Below are positions 1 to 10,599 of a stretch of DNA of 64,000 nt, in pieces (position 1 is the stretch's first letter; the number at the start of each line of letters is the position of its first letter). Under the pieces are notes generated by a model. That model was not told the origin of the DNA. It was given only the letters and a program-made list of their open reading frames with translations, and ran no database searches. This stretch comes from Stratiolaelaps scimitus (lineage: Eukaryota > Arthropoda > Arachnida > Mesostigmata > Laelapidae): positions 10,955,501 through 11,019,500 of the forward strand of contig JABWDB010000009.1 of the NCBI GenBank assembly GCA_019614645.1, given 5' to 3'. Made by a program: the position numbers and the translations under genes.

Positions 1-688
1 GGTCTCTACAGACAGAAACTATGTTTGCATGAGTGTGCGTGAGTACCACTACACGACTAACATTAGCAGTGAGAGTGCTGCCGATACAACCGCTGCCACC
101 ATCATCATCACAAACGTGGACTTTCGGAAGAAGCGGTGGTGTGTACGACACGACATCATTGGTGGCGGGCAATGTCGGGACAATGGCAAAGATATAATAT
201 CATAGCTTGATGCAGGCCAGCAACGGATGCGCGAAACAGCGGGGCATTTGCATGTTGGCGATACAACGATACTGAGATCGTCGGGGTAACGTGTTTGATA
301 TAAAGGGATGGATAGGGGGGAGTGAGGTGTAAGGTATGATGGTGGGGAGTGAGGTGGCTTCGGGGGTGCGGGCGTGGGTGGATGCTCCGGGAGGAGGAGC
401 AGGGATGCAGGACACATTAATGCCTTCTTCTTTTCTTCTCGTCCAGCAGAAGGCAGCCGGGCCGCCGTCAGCGTTGGTCGTGTCGCAACGTCGACACGGC
501 CTTCGCTATTCCGAACTCGTCAGGGAGACTGGGTGTTATGGTGCTGGCGGGGTCGATGCGCTGTTGGTGGTGGTAGTGGTGGTGATGGGGGCGCTCGGCG
601 GGGTGGGCGAAGGGAAATGTGAGAAGATTGTGTGCGGAATTGTCGCAATTGCGGAACAGCTTCTGTCTATCACTCGCTTCTCTCCCTT

Positions 689-695
<7 letters not shown>
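1..695. other. Gene-less GC-rich stretch
   Basis: I see no gene here. Several overlapping frames are open on both strands, but they translate into glycine-, valine- or proline-rich low-complexity sequence from GGTGG- and TGGTGG-type runs. Open frames on both strands at once are expected from stop-poor GC-rich DNA and are not evidence of coding. Confidence 0.5.

Positions 696-723
<28 letters not shown>
696..723. repeat. (TC)14 microsatellite
   Basis: An uninterrupted TC run, preceded by imperfect TC/CCT sequence from about position 670. It makes serine/leucine repeats in one strand and arginine/glutamate repeats in the other, which explains the odd open frames around it. Confidence 0.95.
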
Positions 724-727
<4 letters not shown>

Positions 728-791
728 ATCATTCCTCGTACCTACCTGCGTGTCTGCCATTTGCCTGCGTGAGACATGCATCCAGTGGGAC

Positions 792-821
<30 letters not shown>
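792..821. repeat. (CCG)10 trinucleotide repeat
   Basis: Ten perfect CCG units. They would read as polyproline, polyarginine or polyglycine depending on frame and strand. No splice or start signal ties the run to a gene. Confidence 0.95.
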
Positions 822-822
<1 letters not shown>

Positions 823-943
823 CACCCATCACCCCCTGTTGTCTCGTGACGCTGACGAGAGTACGAGAGTAATATGACAAGGTATAGTGGACTATACAGT
901 ACAACACACACAGTGTGTTTGCTTATAGACACTGCATACAATG

Positions 944-970
<27 letters not shown>
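944..970. repeat. (TA)13 microsatellite
   Basis: A perfect TA run, the first of more than a dozen similar short TA arrays spread through the window. Confidence 0.95.
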
Positions 971-974
<4 letters not shown>

Positions 975-1642
975 CTTAGGCATCGAAGGCGTTGCACGCC
1001 GGTACCGATGGCTGTTGTGTGTACGAGTGCGGAACGCAACACGCGCATTACAGCCTCACGACAGCATTGCACTGCGTTGTTGTCGTTGTTGTTGTCGAAT
1101 GGCAGATGACACCGTCGCCTGGCTGCGTCGTCGATGTTTGTACGTCGGCTGTGGTGCACTCACTCACTTCCTCCACTATGCGTACTCTAGATACGCCGCG
1201 GTGGGGTGTACTGTATGTTATGCTGTACCACTGCACTCGACAACCATAGTGGTATACAACGGTGTCAGCAGTTGTACGATGGCGGCGGCGACGGCCACTG
1301 CTGCTGCCGCCGCTCTCTTCCAGCGAAGCCAAAAGCTCGCACTCTATTATCCTGCGTGCTGCGTCGCTGAAGCGATGCCGCAATGGACGACTACAGCGGT
1401 AATGCCGCCAGTGGATGGGTGAAGAACCGTGGAGCGCACCTAATATAATTAGCGTGGATGGGCGAATGGCCGAGCAGAGCAAGGCCCCGGCACGGCCGTG
1501 CCAGGGCGGGACGTGGCGGAACCGAGCGACGCAGGCGAGAGCTGCTGGCTTCTGGATGCGACCTGAAGAGAGGTTCGTTGGGTGGCTGGTGACAGTGGAT
1601 AGCGGAGGGGGAACCGATAGCACGGCGCTACTCTACTACCCA

Positions 1643-1694
1643 ATGTTGCTGCTGCTGCTGCTGTTGCTGATACTCTACGCGTCTGCTCCTGTAG
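1643..1694 (+). CDS. Possible first coding exon: leucine-rich leader ending at a strong splice donor
   Basis: An ATG at 1643 opens a 17-codon frame: Met, eight leucines, then I-L-Y-A-S-A-P-V. It runs straight into CTGTAG|GTGAGT, a near-perfect splice donor at 1695. A hydrophobic core followed by A-S-A resembles a secretion signal peptide with a cleavage-type motif, and signal peptides often occupy a short first coding exon. Against this, the leucines come from a CTG/TTG triplet run, the bases before the ATG (CCA, with C at -3) are a weak start context, and I could not find a matching second exon. The same junction also resembles a juxtaposed acceptor and donor. Product unknown. Confidence 0.22.
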
Positions 1695-1699
1695 GTGAG

Positions 1700-3540
1700 T
1701 CTCCCGACGTAGCCCATTACTGTTACGCTGCCGGAATGCCGTTGGCCGTCGTCATGAGGCTAAGGCCGATAGTGATTGTGGTGCGGGCAGGGCTGGCGGC
1801 CCTAATGGTAGGTAGCTAGGCGGGCCCTCTTCTGCTGTCGCCGGCGCTACGTCCGTCTAACCCCGGCCGACGACGAGCGGTTGGCTCAGTTCCGCTACAC
1901 TGTTACTGTTTGCCGCTGGCTGATCGTTCGGTTCAACGACGTTGGCTTGCGGAAGTGTGTGTGACCCGAAAGGTCTAGCAAGGGTCGGCAAATGGAGAAT
2001 AGTATCGAAAAAAAAAAAGGCAGAGCCGTGTGCTCGGCCATCATAGTGTGGCATTGCGACTCATGCTCACGCACAGAGACTCACTTTCTTGCTATCTTAG
2101 ACACTGCAGCTAAGGTTGAAACCGAACAGTTGCAGTACGGACAGGTCAGACAAGGTAGGAACAAGGGAGTAAGGTAAATGCTAAATCAGAGGGTTTTAAT
2201 ATGATATATTTCTCTCCTCTCATCTTGCTGTTGAGCCGGAGGTTGGGATGACAAACAGCTGTGATTTTTACATGTCGTCTGGCTAACTACGAGCGCCGCG
2301 GAGTCCTTAGGTAGGGCAGGTAGTCCGCCTTAGTCCGCAGGTAGCGGTGAGGATGACTGTCTGGCCTACAAAACAAAGAGGGAGAGAGAGAGAGAGAGAC
2401 AAACGCACACAGCGATGTCCACACAAGCTCAGTTCGAGCTGCAGAGAGAGAAATTGGTAGAATATATACGATCAAGATCTGCTAATGGGGATCGCAGTTG
2501 TAATTCTCGCTGCTTGTGGTGGAAGAAGTTAACGAAGCAAGAAGACAACTATCATTAGACGATTAATGGAGACCGCATACGAGAAACAATAGACTTCAAC
2601 CACGGGGGATGACTGCCGAGGATGCGCAGCGTGGTTACCTTTGATTTGGTGGAAGGAGGCTGTAACTTGACTTCGATTTGCGGATACTCAGTGCAATAGA
2701 AATAATCGACAAGGAACAGCAGCTTCAAATAGCAGAGATCTTTCCGTGCCGTACGATATACTGTCGGGACTCGACACTGTCGACCGTGTTTGACCAACCG
2801 AATTTCGAGTTGTAGCAATATTCGTGAAGGCTACATCCATCCATCGAGCGATCTGTTTTTCATGCGCGCCAATTCGCCTTCGTTTACCCGTTCGTTCGTT
2901 AGCAAGTTGCGCAAAACATTTGCTGCTCAGTGTCTACGAACAGAGCTGTTAAATATGTTGTTTTTGTTGTTGTCTCTTCGGGAATATTGGCTTTCCTCTT
3001 TGCTTGCTGGTTATTCCCGGTGCGATGCCACTCTGCCCTCTTCTATCTCGTTCCGACAACAGCAACAACAACGTTAGACGAATGTATCCTGCAAAGAAGG
3101 TCCCATCTTCTCGTCTTCTTCTGCCAGTGCTCTCTCCCCAGTTCTTCGCTCTTGCATCTCTTGCTGCTGGAACTCAACTCAACCCAAGCTAACTCGAGCG
3201 AGCCCAGCGCGCACACCGAGAACAACCTGCGGCGATACGAGGTTCTGCGGCTGCCGTTGCCATAACCGAGCTGAGCCGGTAGTGCTCTCGAAGCCCGCTG
3301 GCGGGAGGCGACCGGCCGCCACTTGCATATCTCGGCCTGAGGCGAACTGAGTGAGGCGTCCCCGTTTGCCAGCGGCGGAGACGAAGTTAGCTCAGGCTGG
3401 CTCTCTGGCGGTCTGGCCGGAAAGCTGCCGCGCGAGCTCCGCCTAGCTCCACCGACTCGTCTGTCTATAGTGCCGTATGTCCTGCCACCGCCAGCGTCGC
3501 CGCTGTCGCCCATCATCGGCTAGTCGTGGATCGTGCGTGT
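1700..3540. other. Gene-less stretch with a CpG-rich patch
   Basis: No convincing exon. It contains an A-run of about 11 near 2008, a short GA run near 2382-2399, and a CpG-dense patch at about 3260-3520 that could be an unmethylated promoter-like region. I see no TATA box or initiator there that would support a specific start site. Confidence 0.4.
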
Positions 3541-3548
3541 CGGTGCAA

Positions 3549-3603
3549 CATGTACATTACGTACATACGTTCGTACGTACATACATGCATGCATGCATGC
3601 TGC
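3549..3603. repeat. Alternating ACGT/ACAT/GCAT tract
   Basis: A 55-bp stretch built almost wholly of alternating pyrimidine-purine steps (GTAC, GTACAT and GCATGCAT units), including four ATGC units at 3585-3600. Such alternation is the kind of sequence that can adopt left-handed (Z) DNA, and its self-complementary units can also fold back. No coding interpretation. Confidence 0.8.
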
Positions 3604-3687
3604 AGCCAGCTGAGCCGAGCCGTGGCCAGCCAAAGCAGGCGAGCTGTTGCAGGCCGCCATCGAAGCTTCGCCCTTCCATCTAGCTTC

Positions 3688-3704
3688 TACTACTACTACT
3701 ACTG
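3688..3704. repeat. Short (CTA/TAC)n triplet repeat
   Basis: About five and a half CTA units, in a stretch with no other recognisable feature. Confidence 0.85.
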
Positions 3705-4022
3705 CTGATGCGGGACCTGTCCCTCGGACTCGATCCCTAGATCAGTCGTCCCTCTTGCACCTCGTGCAAGCGAAACCCTGCCCGCCATATTCTCATCATG
3801 ACTCTTCTGCACACTGGTGGAGGTACTGCTAGAGCCTCATCGGTCGTCCACCGTCGGGCTTCGCGCCGACCCGCAGTCATCATCGGCCGTGATGCACAAG
3901 GCTGCGTAACATCGTGCATACCGAACTACCACCACAAGCTGCAGTAGCAGCAGCATGTGCAGAGGCAAGAGCACGAAAGGGATTGCATTTTGCGGAAGGC
4001 AAGGTTAGCCTGGAGAGCATAG

Positions 4023-4064
4023 ATATATATATATATATAGAAAAAGAGAGAGAAGGAGAGAGAG
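4023..4064. repeat. Compound (AT)n-(GA)n microsatellite
   Basis: An AT run at 4023-4039 followed directly by an imperfect GA run. The compound structure suggests two neighbouring slippage events. Confidence 0.9.
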
Positions 4065-4099
4065 GCGTGATGGGGCCGCAAGGGGGATCCGATGTGAAG

Positions 4100-5690
4100 G
4101 CATGACACCGTCAAGCGAAAGGGCGATACCAACTATGCTGCTGAAGGACAGACGAATATTTCAATTTGGATAACATCGCCACCGTCGGCGCCGCTACGCC
4201 CCCGCACCATTTCCGGCCACTCCCGCCTCCGAGCTCTCCGGATGCCGACGGCTGACGCCGCCTGTAGTGAGTTAGCACTAGTATCCTGATGACGAAGGCT
4301 GGCCTGCTGACTGACTGACTACCACCGCGTTCTCGCTGGGGCTTCCCTTCTGTTCGAGTAAATGCTACTGAGTTGTGGCACGTTAGCACGTGGCCGTATC
4401 AGCAGCAACGAAAACGATGGGGTGAAGAGGGTGGCCTGTGGGAAATGGCTGCCAGAAATGAAAAATACCTGTGGAGAATCGAGGCATTTAGAGGACGGAC
4501 GGAAACACTCCCATATATGGCAGTTGCGACACTATACAGGTGATCACAACAGTAGCAACGTGGTTACTAGTTGTTTGTAGTAGTCGAAGAAACAACAGCA
4601 GCAGCAGCCGCTGGATCAGGGCGAGGAGGGCATGGGACTGACGCGCTTTGAATGATTTGACTATAGGTTTAGCACATTGGTAGATTTCTGTTGAATCAAG
4701 GCATGTAATGACACACATTTCATTATATTATTATTATTTTTATTACACCATTTGGGGGAAGGAGGGAGTAGCCTGTTGATCTACTCGACTGCAATTGTGT
4801 AGTAAATTATCAGTGCCTTGCTTGCTTATTTAACACTAATACAATTCCGGCCCTCAGTAGCTGATATAGGTAAGCGCATGGCTGTCCACAATGTAATTTG
4901 CCCCACAGATGCAACTGGTATAAAATGCTATTACCATGGAATGATCTCTTCGTCGATCTGTTGGTCGGTTCCCGCAACTCGAGCTAAAGCAATGAGCAAT
5001 CCCGTACGGGTATCGTCATCAGCAGCCGACCGATGTTTGTCTGATGCGATAAACAACTCTGTGGATTGTTTACTCCTTCCTGCCTTCCTTACTTCATTTA
5101 CTTAACATTACGTGATACGTTTGATGTATCCAATCACCCATTCCATGAACAAGCTAGCCGTGCGTTGTATGTGTCTTGCCCCAGCCAGCATGCCTAGTTG
5201 TTACTGTCATACGCCTAACACAGAATTCGTCCGCCCGTTAACCCACTCTAAGCCTGACTATACTACAATGCGCAGCTGTGCCAGGATTATATGGGATATG
5301 ATGAGATGGTAAGGATGCCACCTGAGGAGTACTATACAGTGTTATACCATATTAGTAAAAATGCTTAAAGGTTCTCTCGTCCTTTGAGGCAATCGCCGGT
5401 TGTTCAGACTGTACTTCCGCAATAGAAACTACAAAGAAAAAAGATCTCTATAATCTACAAAGAATAAATATCTCATATTCAGCCTATATAATGGACACAC
5501 TCGCCGGCCGGGGATTTTGGTTTTCGCCGTAACATGTGGCGGGGCGGCAGTCTCGTTCTCGATTGCCTTGGTGATCCTGCTGCTACTGCTACTGCTGCTT
5601 CTGTTGCTAGATTTCTACTCACTTGGCCGGGTCCTGTTGTTCGGGACGTCTTTGGTTTTGCTTATTGTATAGTTCCGCATCTTCCCTGCA
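4100..5690. other. Gene-less stretch
   Basis: Mixed composition, more AT-rich from 4.7 to 5.5 kb. A TATAAAA motif lies at about 4919, but no supported transcript start follows. No open frame looks protein-like. Confidence 0.4.
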
Positions 5691-5698
5691 TCGTTTTT

Positions 5699-5714
5699 TC
5701 TCTCTCTCTCTCTC
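5699..5714. repeat. (TC)8 microsatellite
   Basis: A short TC run following a T-run. It resembles a polypyrimidine tract, but no AG follows it closely. Confidence 0.9.
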
Positions 5715-5989
5715 GCCCGACTGGCTCGTCTCAAGGACGTTCGTCCTGGGGCATGGTTTTGTTCGCCGGGGCCCAGGACCGCTCAGCAACTCATTCTTTC
5801 TCACTGCACTGTGTGTGTGTGTACACTTTTCCTGCAGGGCTTCAGTCAGGTCGGTCGAGTAGCACTCGAAGAGGGGCAGATGGCCTCGACCACCTCGTGG
5901 CCATTGCCCTTTGCGCTTTGTGTCCGTTCGTCGCACTCGATAAGACGAAGCAGGAGCAGGTCGTCCCTCGGTTAGCTATAGGCTTAGCG

Positions 5990-8160
5990 CCTCTAGCTCC
6001 TATGGAGAGTGAGTGAACGGTGAAAGGATCGGAGGAAGGGAGTGAGGTAGGTCGGAAAGGCTCGAAGACCTCTGGGTGCACGAATGCCTCAAGCGGACGG
6101 GGGTTGGCTGAGTCATTCGTGCCAGGTCGGGAGGGTAGGAGCGAGAAACTGGCAGAAGCGGATGGCTGATGGCTGTGCGGGATATAATAAGCTATAAGCA
6201 GCAGACAGTGGTGCCAGGTGGCGGAAAATCTAACCGAGATGAAAGACTGCTGAAGGAACGAGGGAAGCAAGCAAACAAGCGAGGAAGGAAGGAGGGAAGG
6301 ACGGGGAACCACTACCACTGGAGGTGGGGACGGCCCACAGGCAGCAGAGTATGCCGTAAGGAGCAACGTGGAGTAAAGCACAGCAAGGGAGCAGCGTAGA
6401 GCACCAGCATCTGCAGCAGCAGCAGCCGCAGCACTCATCGGGATTCGGGCTGGCTTGTTTGCGGTGTCGGAGCCGACAGATAGATCACAGCACAAGTGGA
6501 GTAGCAATAGTTGTAACAGGCGAAGTGGTGCGCGCGATGCAAACCGCGATGGTCACCGGTAACTGGTAGCAGCACGCGGTGCGGTGAGCGTACCGCGAGT
6601 GTGTTATGGCCTAGCAAAGGGCAGAATAAGAGAGCGTCGAGAAGGCGGTTGGGTCGGAAGGAACGAGCGGGGGTTGCTGTTGGGGACGAAAGCAGGTGAA
6701 CGAAGGAAAGGTGGTGCTGGAAGAAAACGGAAGACGAAGAAAAGGAAGAAGCAGGAGAAGAAGACGAGGAAGTGCAGATGAGTAGAACAGAGTAGGAGAC
6801 GAGGATACGAAGTGAGATGGAAGAGCGCCGCCGCAGTCCCTCTTCACCTCGCCCGGTTGTGTGGCCCGTCGGCAGTGCCAGCCTACCCTGGCCTTCTCTC
6901 CTTCTCAGCTCCCTACTGTTCACGTCTGTTCCATGCCTCATACGTACGTTGAAACGTCCGAGGGACTGAGGAAGGTGGGCACCGTGTCGGCAGCCGTCAT
7001 GCCGGCGGCACTCCTGGCACCTCCCTTACAGAGGCCGACAGCCTGTACAGGGTAGGTAGTTGGGAGCGCCGCGGCCTGGCTGCACCTGCCTGCCTGTCGG
7101 TCAGGCAACGTGCACCAATAACGGCGGCGGCGGCAGGATCGCTAGTCGTCGTCGCTGGCTGGCACTAAAACTACCTGCGGGCGATGGCGGCCTGAGTGGT
7201 AAAGAAGGCGTCTGCTAAGCAACGAACAAGGCAAGGAAGACGGAAGAGAACGAGCGATAGCAGAAGGATGGTGGAAGGCCTGGATAGGAGAAGGATGAAC
7301 TGTGCGAGTCGGTTTGTGTGGTGTTGATGCGGGAGCAGTCCGATAGCTCTGCTCTGACGGGGGAAGACGGGGAGGCCTGACGGTGGCTGGAACAGAAGAG
7401 ACGGACGTGGAATAGAAGACTATGCGCAACGGATGGAACAGGCAGTAGCGGTAGTGTTGGTAGTAGCAGAAATGAGGGCGGCGACGGCGACGGCAGCAGC
7501 ACTGGTGGTGTCTGCAGAGTCGAAAACGGGAACGAATGAACGTGTGTGGGCTTCCCCCTTCTGTGCCAGTAGCCGCGTGTTCTTGGTTCCGAGCCCAACC
7601 TTTCCCCCTCCGGGCTGTCTCGGTCTTCTCGAGCTGCGGTGTTCTCGATCTTGATCTTGGAAGGAAGGGCTAACAGAAGCAGTAGCAGGAGCGAGGCAGT
7701 CGATGGGAAACTCGGTGAGGCAACGAGGTCTAGGGCGTGTTTCGCAGTATCTGGTCGCAACGTCGAAGTAGTCTTCGTCAGTGGAAGAACGACGTCCACG
7801 ACGACGACGAAGGAGAATAAGTGGACGAAGGAGGAGAGTCAACCCTATTCCGAGGCCAAGGGGAGGAACTACGGAGACCAGCTCGAGAGTCACAGAGACC
7901 GGTGAGGCCCCCACCTTCTCATCCAAACTCCCATTCCTCCTCTTACCGCAGTTGCAGCCAAAGCCACAGCCGCTCCAGCAGGAGAACACAAAGGGACAAA
8001 AGAGAACGGACGGCGTGAGAGATATAGGATAAGAAAATGAGAGGGAGAGAGAGAGAGAGAGGGAGGGCGGGGGGATGAGGAATAAGCTGTGGGAGGAGAA
8101 GGTAGTTGGTTTCCTGTCGTGCTATGCACGCCCTGTCTTGCCGACTTTGCATATGAATTC
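5990..8160. other. Purine-rich + strand block
   Basis: Long parts of this block, notably 6160-6800 and 7200-7900, are strongly G+A-rich on the + strand (GGAAGG, GAAGAAG and GCAGGAG words). The mirror-image pyrimidine-rich strand gives serine-, proline- and leucine-rich open frames more than 150 codons long on the minus strand. I read these as composition effects: no conserved motif, weak starts, and several frames open together. See the finding on strand asymmetry. Confidence 0.5.
8045..8061. repeat. (GA)n microsatellite
   Basis: Perfect GA run at the right-hand end of the purine-rich block. Confidence 0.9.
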
Positions 8161-8176
8161 TCTTCTCGTTTTCTTG

Positions 8177-8219
8177 CTTTCTTTCTTTCCTTCCTTCCTT
8201 CTTTTCTTTTCCTTCTTTC
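8177..8219. repeat. Pyrimidine (TTCC/CTTT)n tract
   Basis: A continuous C/T tract of TTTC and TTCC words. It lies just outside the purine-rich block and has the opposite strand bias, so the skew switches sign near 8.15 kb. Confidence 0.85.
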
Positions 8220-8429
8220 GTCCGCGCTCTTTCCTCTTGCCTTCTATACGACGGTTACGGTTGCGGCTGCGCCCACAGCCGCTCCTCGTCGAGGCAGGGG
8301 AACATGACCGGCAGCGGTAACTGACAGGGCCGACGAAGTCAAATCAACAGCAGAATGTTAGTGTCGGCAGTGGAACAGCAGAAGCGGAATGGGTATGGTA
8401 CAGAACCGCTGAAGAAGGCTATCCAGAAT

Positions 8430-9860
8430 GGGTACCGTGAGGGGATCTTGTTTTTCCACTTTAATATCATCCAGTAGTCAACGAACAATTGATAGCATCT
8501 CGCAGCTGCCTCAGTTCGCTATCATCCTCTACTGGGAATTCGTGCCGATACGGCGCGCGCACGCGAGAGACACAGCGATGCAACCCGATGAATCCGCATG
8601 GATTCGAGAGGCATCTATCGATAGCGTCGCACCTCTCGGTGACACGCGCTTTTCATGCTGGCGTGTTTTTCTCTGTGTGTGTAAGTGTTCTCTGCATGAA
8701 GCATTGCGAAAGCAGAACAAGTGTTACGTACGAGTATTTTTATCTTTTACTACAGTAAAAGCGTCCTATTGTGGCAGAGCCATAGTGTGCAGATTTTCGG
8801 TTGACACATAAAACTCTGGGTGTATAATTTTTATAAATATGATAGTTCGTATTGACTACAGCAGGTGGTCTGCTTGGAAAGTGTAGGTCAGCGAACAGAT
8901 TTAGTTTAATAACAATGACTGTTTACACAACGTAGTTCTAGCTCTCACGAGACTTGAGCTTGTAACGAAGTCCAGCCGCGGAACTATTTTTAGTCCTGTG
9001 CTAGTGCGAGAAATCGGAGGCACGTCATGCTAACGCATTATGGGTAAGGCCGATGCTTCGATTCCACGTTAGTGACACGTCTCCGTTCTTGTCGATACCA
9101 TCAGCAAAAGTTATCATGTGCACGATTATAATTAGTAACATATTTATGCTATCGATCGAGGAAGGCATTACCAGTCGCTATCACGTTCAAATGTGCGTGC
9201 TCGTCTAAGACAAAATTCCGAATTGCCCATCGAACGCCAACCAAAGTATTGCCGCCTCTCGCTTGCATTAATGGGCAGTATCTCATTGGGGGAGTAGTAA
9301 TCTATTTGTATGATAGGCGGAAAAAGAATTAGTGCAGTTGTTCGGCTGAGTGAACGCGTCGGACTGGCTAACAAGCATAAATCGTTTCTCTGCTATGTTG
9401 CTCTTTTGTTCTTGATGTTCGACAAACCATTGGGCAACTGCTTCTCGCGCCGTTGGTTCGTAGATTAGCCGCGCTGTGTTTTGCGGATGCTGCTGCTGTG
9501 GGGTGGGGCAGGTCGTCGTACAACATTACTCAAGGCAAGATTAGGTGCAAATCTGCATCAAGCATAACAAAGGCACATTCTAGCTGGGAAGGCTAGGCAG
9601 CCACCCGTGAGGTTGTAGCGTCGTTGAAATGCGAAGCGGTAGGGGTACAAACTCGTGGGATGAACGGGGGGTCCGCCGCTTCGGCAGCACAATCTCCACG
9701 ACATACTGCGTTAGACTCGTTCGAGGATGCCGGCAACGGTAGAACCAAGGCGAGCAGCAGCGGCCATACAGTACCGTTGGCCCGGGAAATGGTCCGTGCC
9801 ACTGGCCTTTACGCTGGCGACGAAGCGAAAATAGCATGACCAGAGCGAGGACAAGGGAAA
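8430..9860. other. Gene-less stretch
   Basis: Balanced composition, no microsatellite of note. An open + strand frame of about 125 codons at 8428-8811 has no recognisable motif and overlaps another open frame, so I do not call it. Confidence 0.35.
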
Positions 9861-10071
9861 TGAATAGAACGAGTGCGAACAAGGAAACAGTGGGAAAGAC
9901 GCGAGTGCCCCTTCACTCCGCACCGGTTTCAGCTTCTGGAAAGGCGTTCTGGCTATCTGCAGATGGCAGACACCCATAGGAGGATCTCGACAACGCTTCC
10001 GAACGAGAAGCTGGCGCGTCTACACGTCGGAGCAGCTGCAAGAGGCAGCTCACTGGAAGGCAGCCGACGGA

Positions 10072-10330
10072 TTGCTTGCCGTTCCGGTTAGGCCACCAAC
10101 CCGCCACGCCACCCTGGCCCCTAGGAGGTCGGCAGTTGCTTCTGTGCTCTCACCGCTCCGCGTGGCAAGTCGCGGCAACTCTCCGAAAGAGAGAACGCAA
10201 GGGCTTCGTTTCGTACTGCTGCTACTGTGCGGAAGTCAACTACACCGAGTCGCCTCGGAGACTGAAAGACAGCAATTCAACGCGCGGCAGCAGTTGGAGC
10301 CACAGCTACACCTTATGTTCCTCACGGAAA
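10072..10330 (+). CDS. Possible exon, upstream partner of 10474-10566
   Basis: An open + strand frame without its own ATG at the left end; the first codon is TTG, so if real it begins inside a larger exon. It ends at a candidate donor, GGAAA|GTAACC, at 10331. Its last 30 residues are rich in Q, E and L (for example ETERQQFNARQQLEPQL), suggesting a helical region. The frame leaves one base over, which matches exactly the two bases opening the next candidate exon across a 143-bp gap. A second frame is open over the same bases and is cysteine-richer, but its phase would hit a stop in the next exon. No family recognised. Confidence 0.2.
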
Positions 10331-10473
10331 GTAACCGGCTGCAAGGATGGGGAAGGGGTCTCACCGGTGATGCTCTCGTGTAGTTGTGCCTACTAGTACA
10401 CACTACTATTATTTTTCCCAGTACGACCTCTCCCTCGCTTTCTCTATCTCCTTGTCTGTCTCTTGGATCGCAG

Positions 10474-10566
10474 TCCTGCGAGCGCAGGGTTTAGCACAAC
10501 GCCAGCACCGGTCGCAGTTACTACAACTCGTACGAGTTGTTATAGCCACACTGGTGGCCATAGAAG
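10474..10566 (+). CDS. Possible internal exon with good acceptor and donor
   Basis: Bounded on the left by a long pyrimidine-rich tract ending in CAG (10471-10473) and on the right by AGAAG|GTGAGG, a strong donor. The 93-bp interval is open in two of three frames. The frame continuing from the upstream candidate reads L-R-A-Q-G-L-A-Q-R-Q-H-R and then a hydrophobic segment L-V-R-V-V-I-A-T-L-V-A-I-E. This could be a helix or part of a membrane segment. An alternative acceptor lies at 10419-10421 (TTTTTCCCAG). Product unknown; the pair of splice-type signals is the main support. Confidence 0.25.
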
Positions 10567-10599
10567 GTGAGGCAGAACCCAGTTGGCTGAACTAATTAG

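Noticed and set aside
1048..1623. 191-codon minus-strand frame
   Set aside because: Contains T, S and R runs from repeats and lies opposite other open frames; no domain.
5842..6507. 221-codon minus-strand frame
   Set aside because: Starts with TTG, overlaps other open frames, and owes its S/P/L bias to the pyrimidine-rich strand.
7215..7989. Two long overlapping minus-strand frames (about 190 codons each)
   Set aside because: Open in different frames over the same purine-rich DNA, the signature of composition rather than coding.
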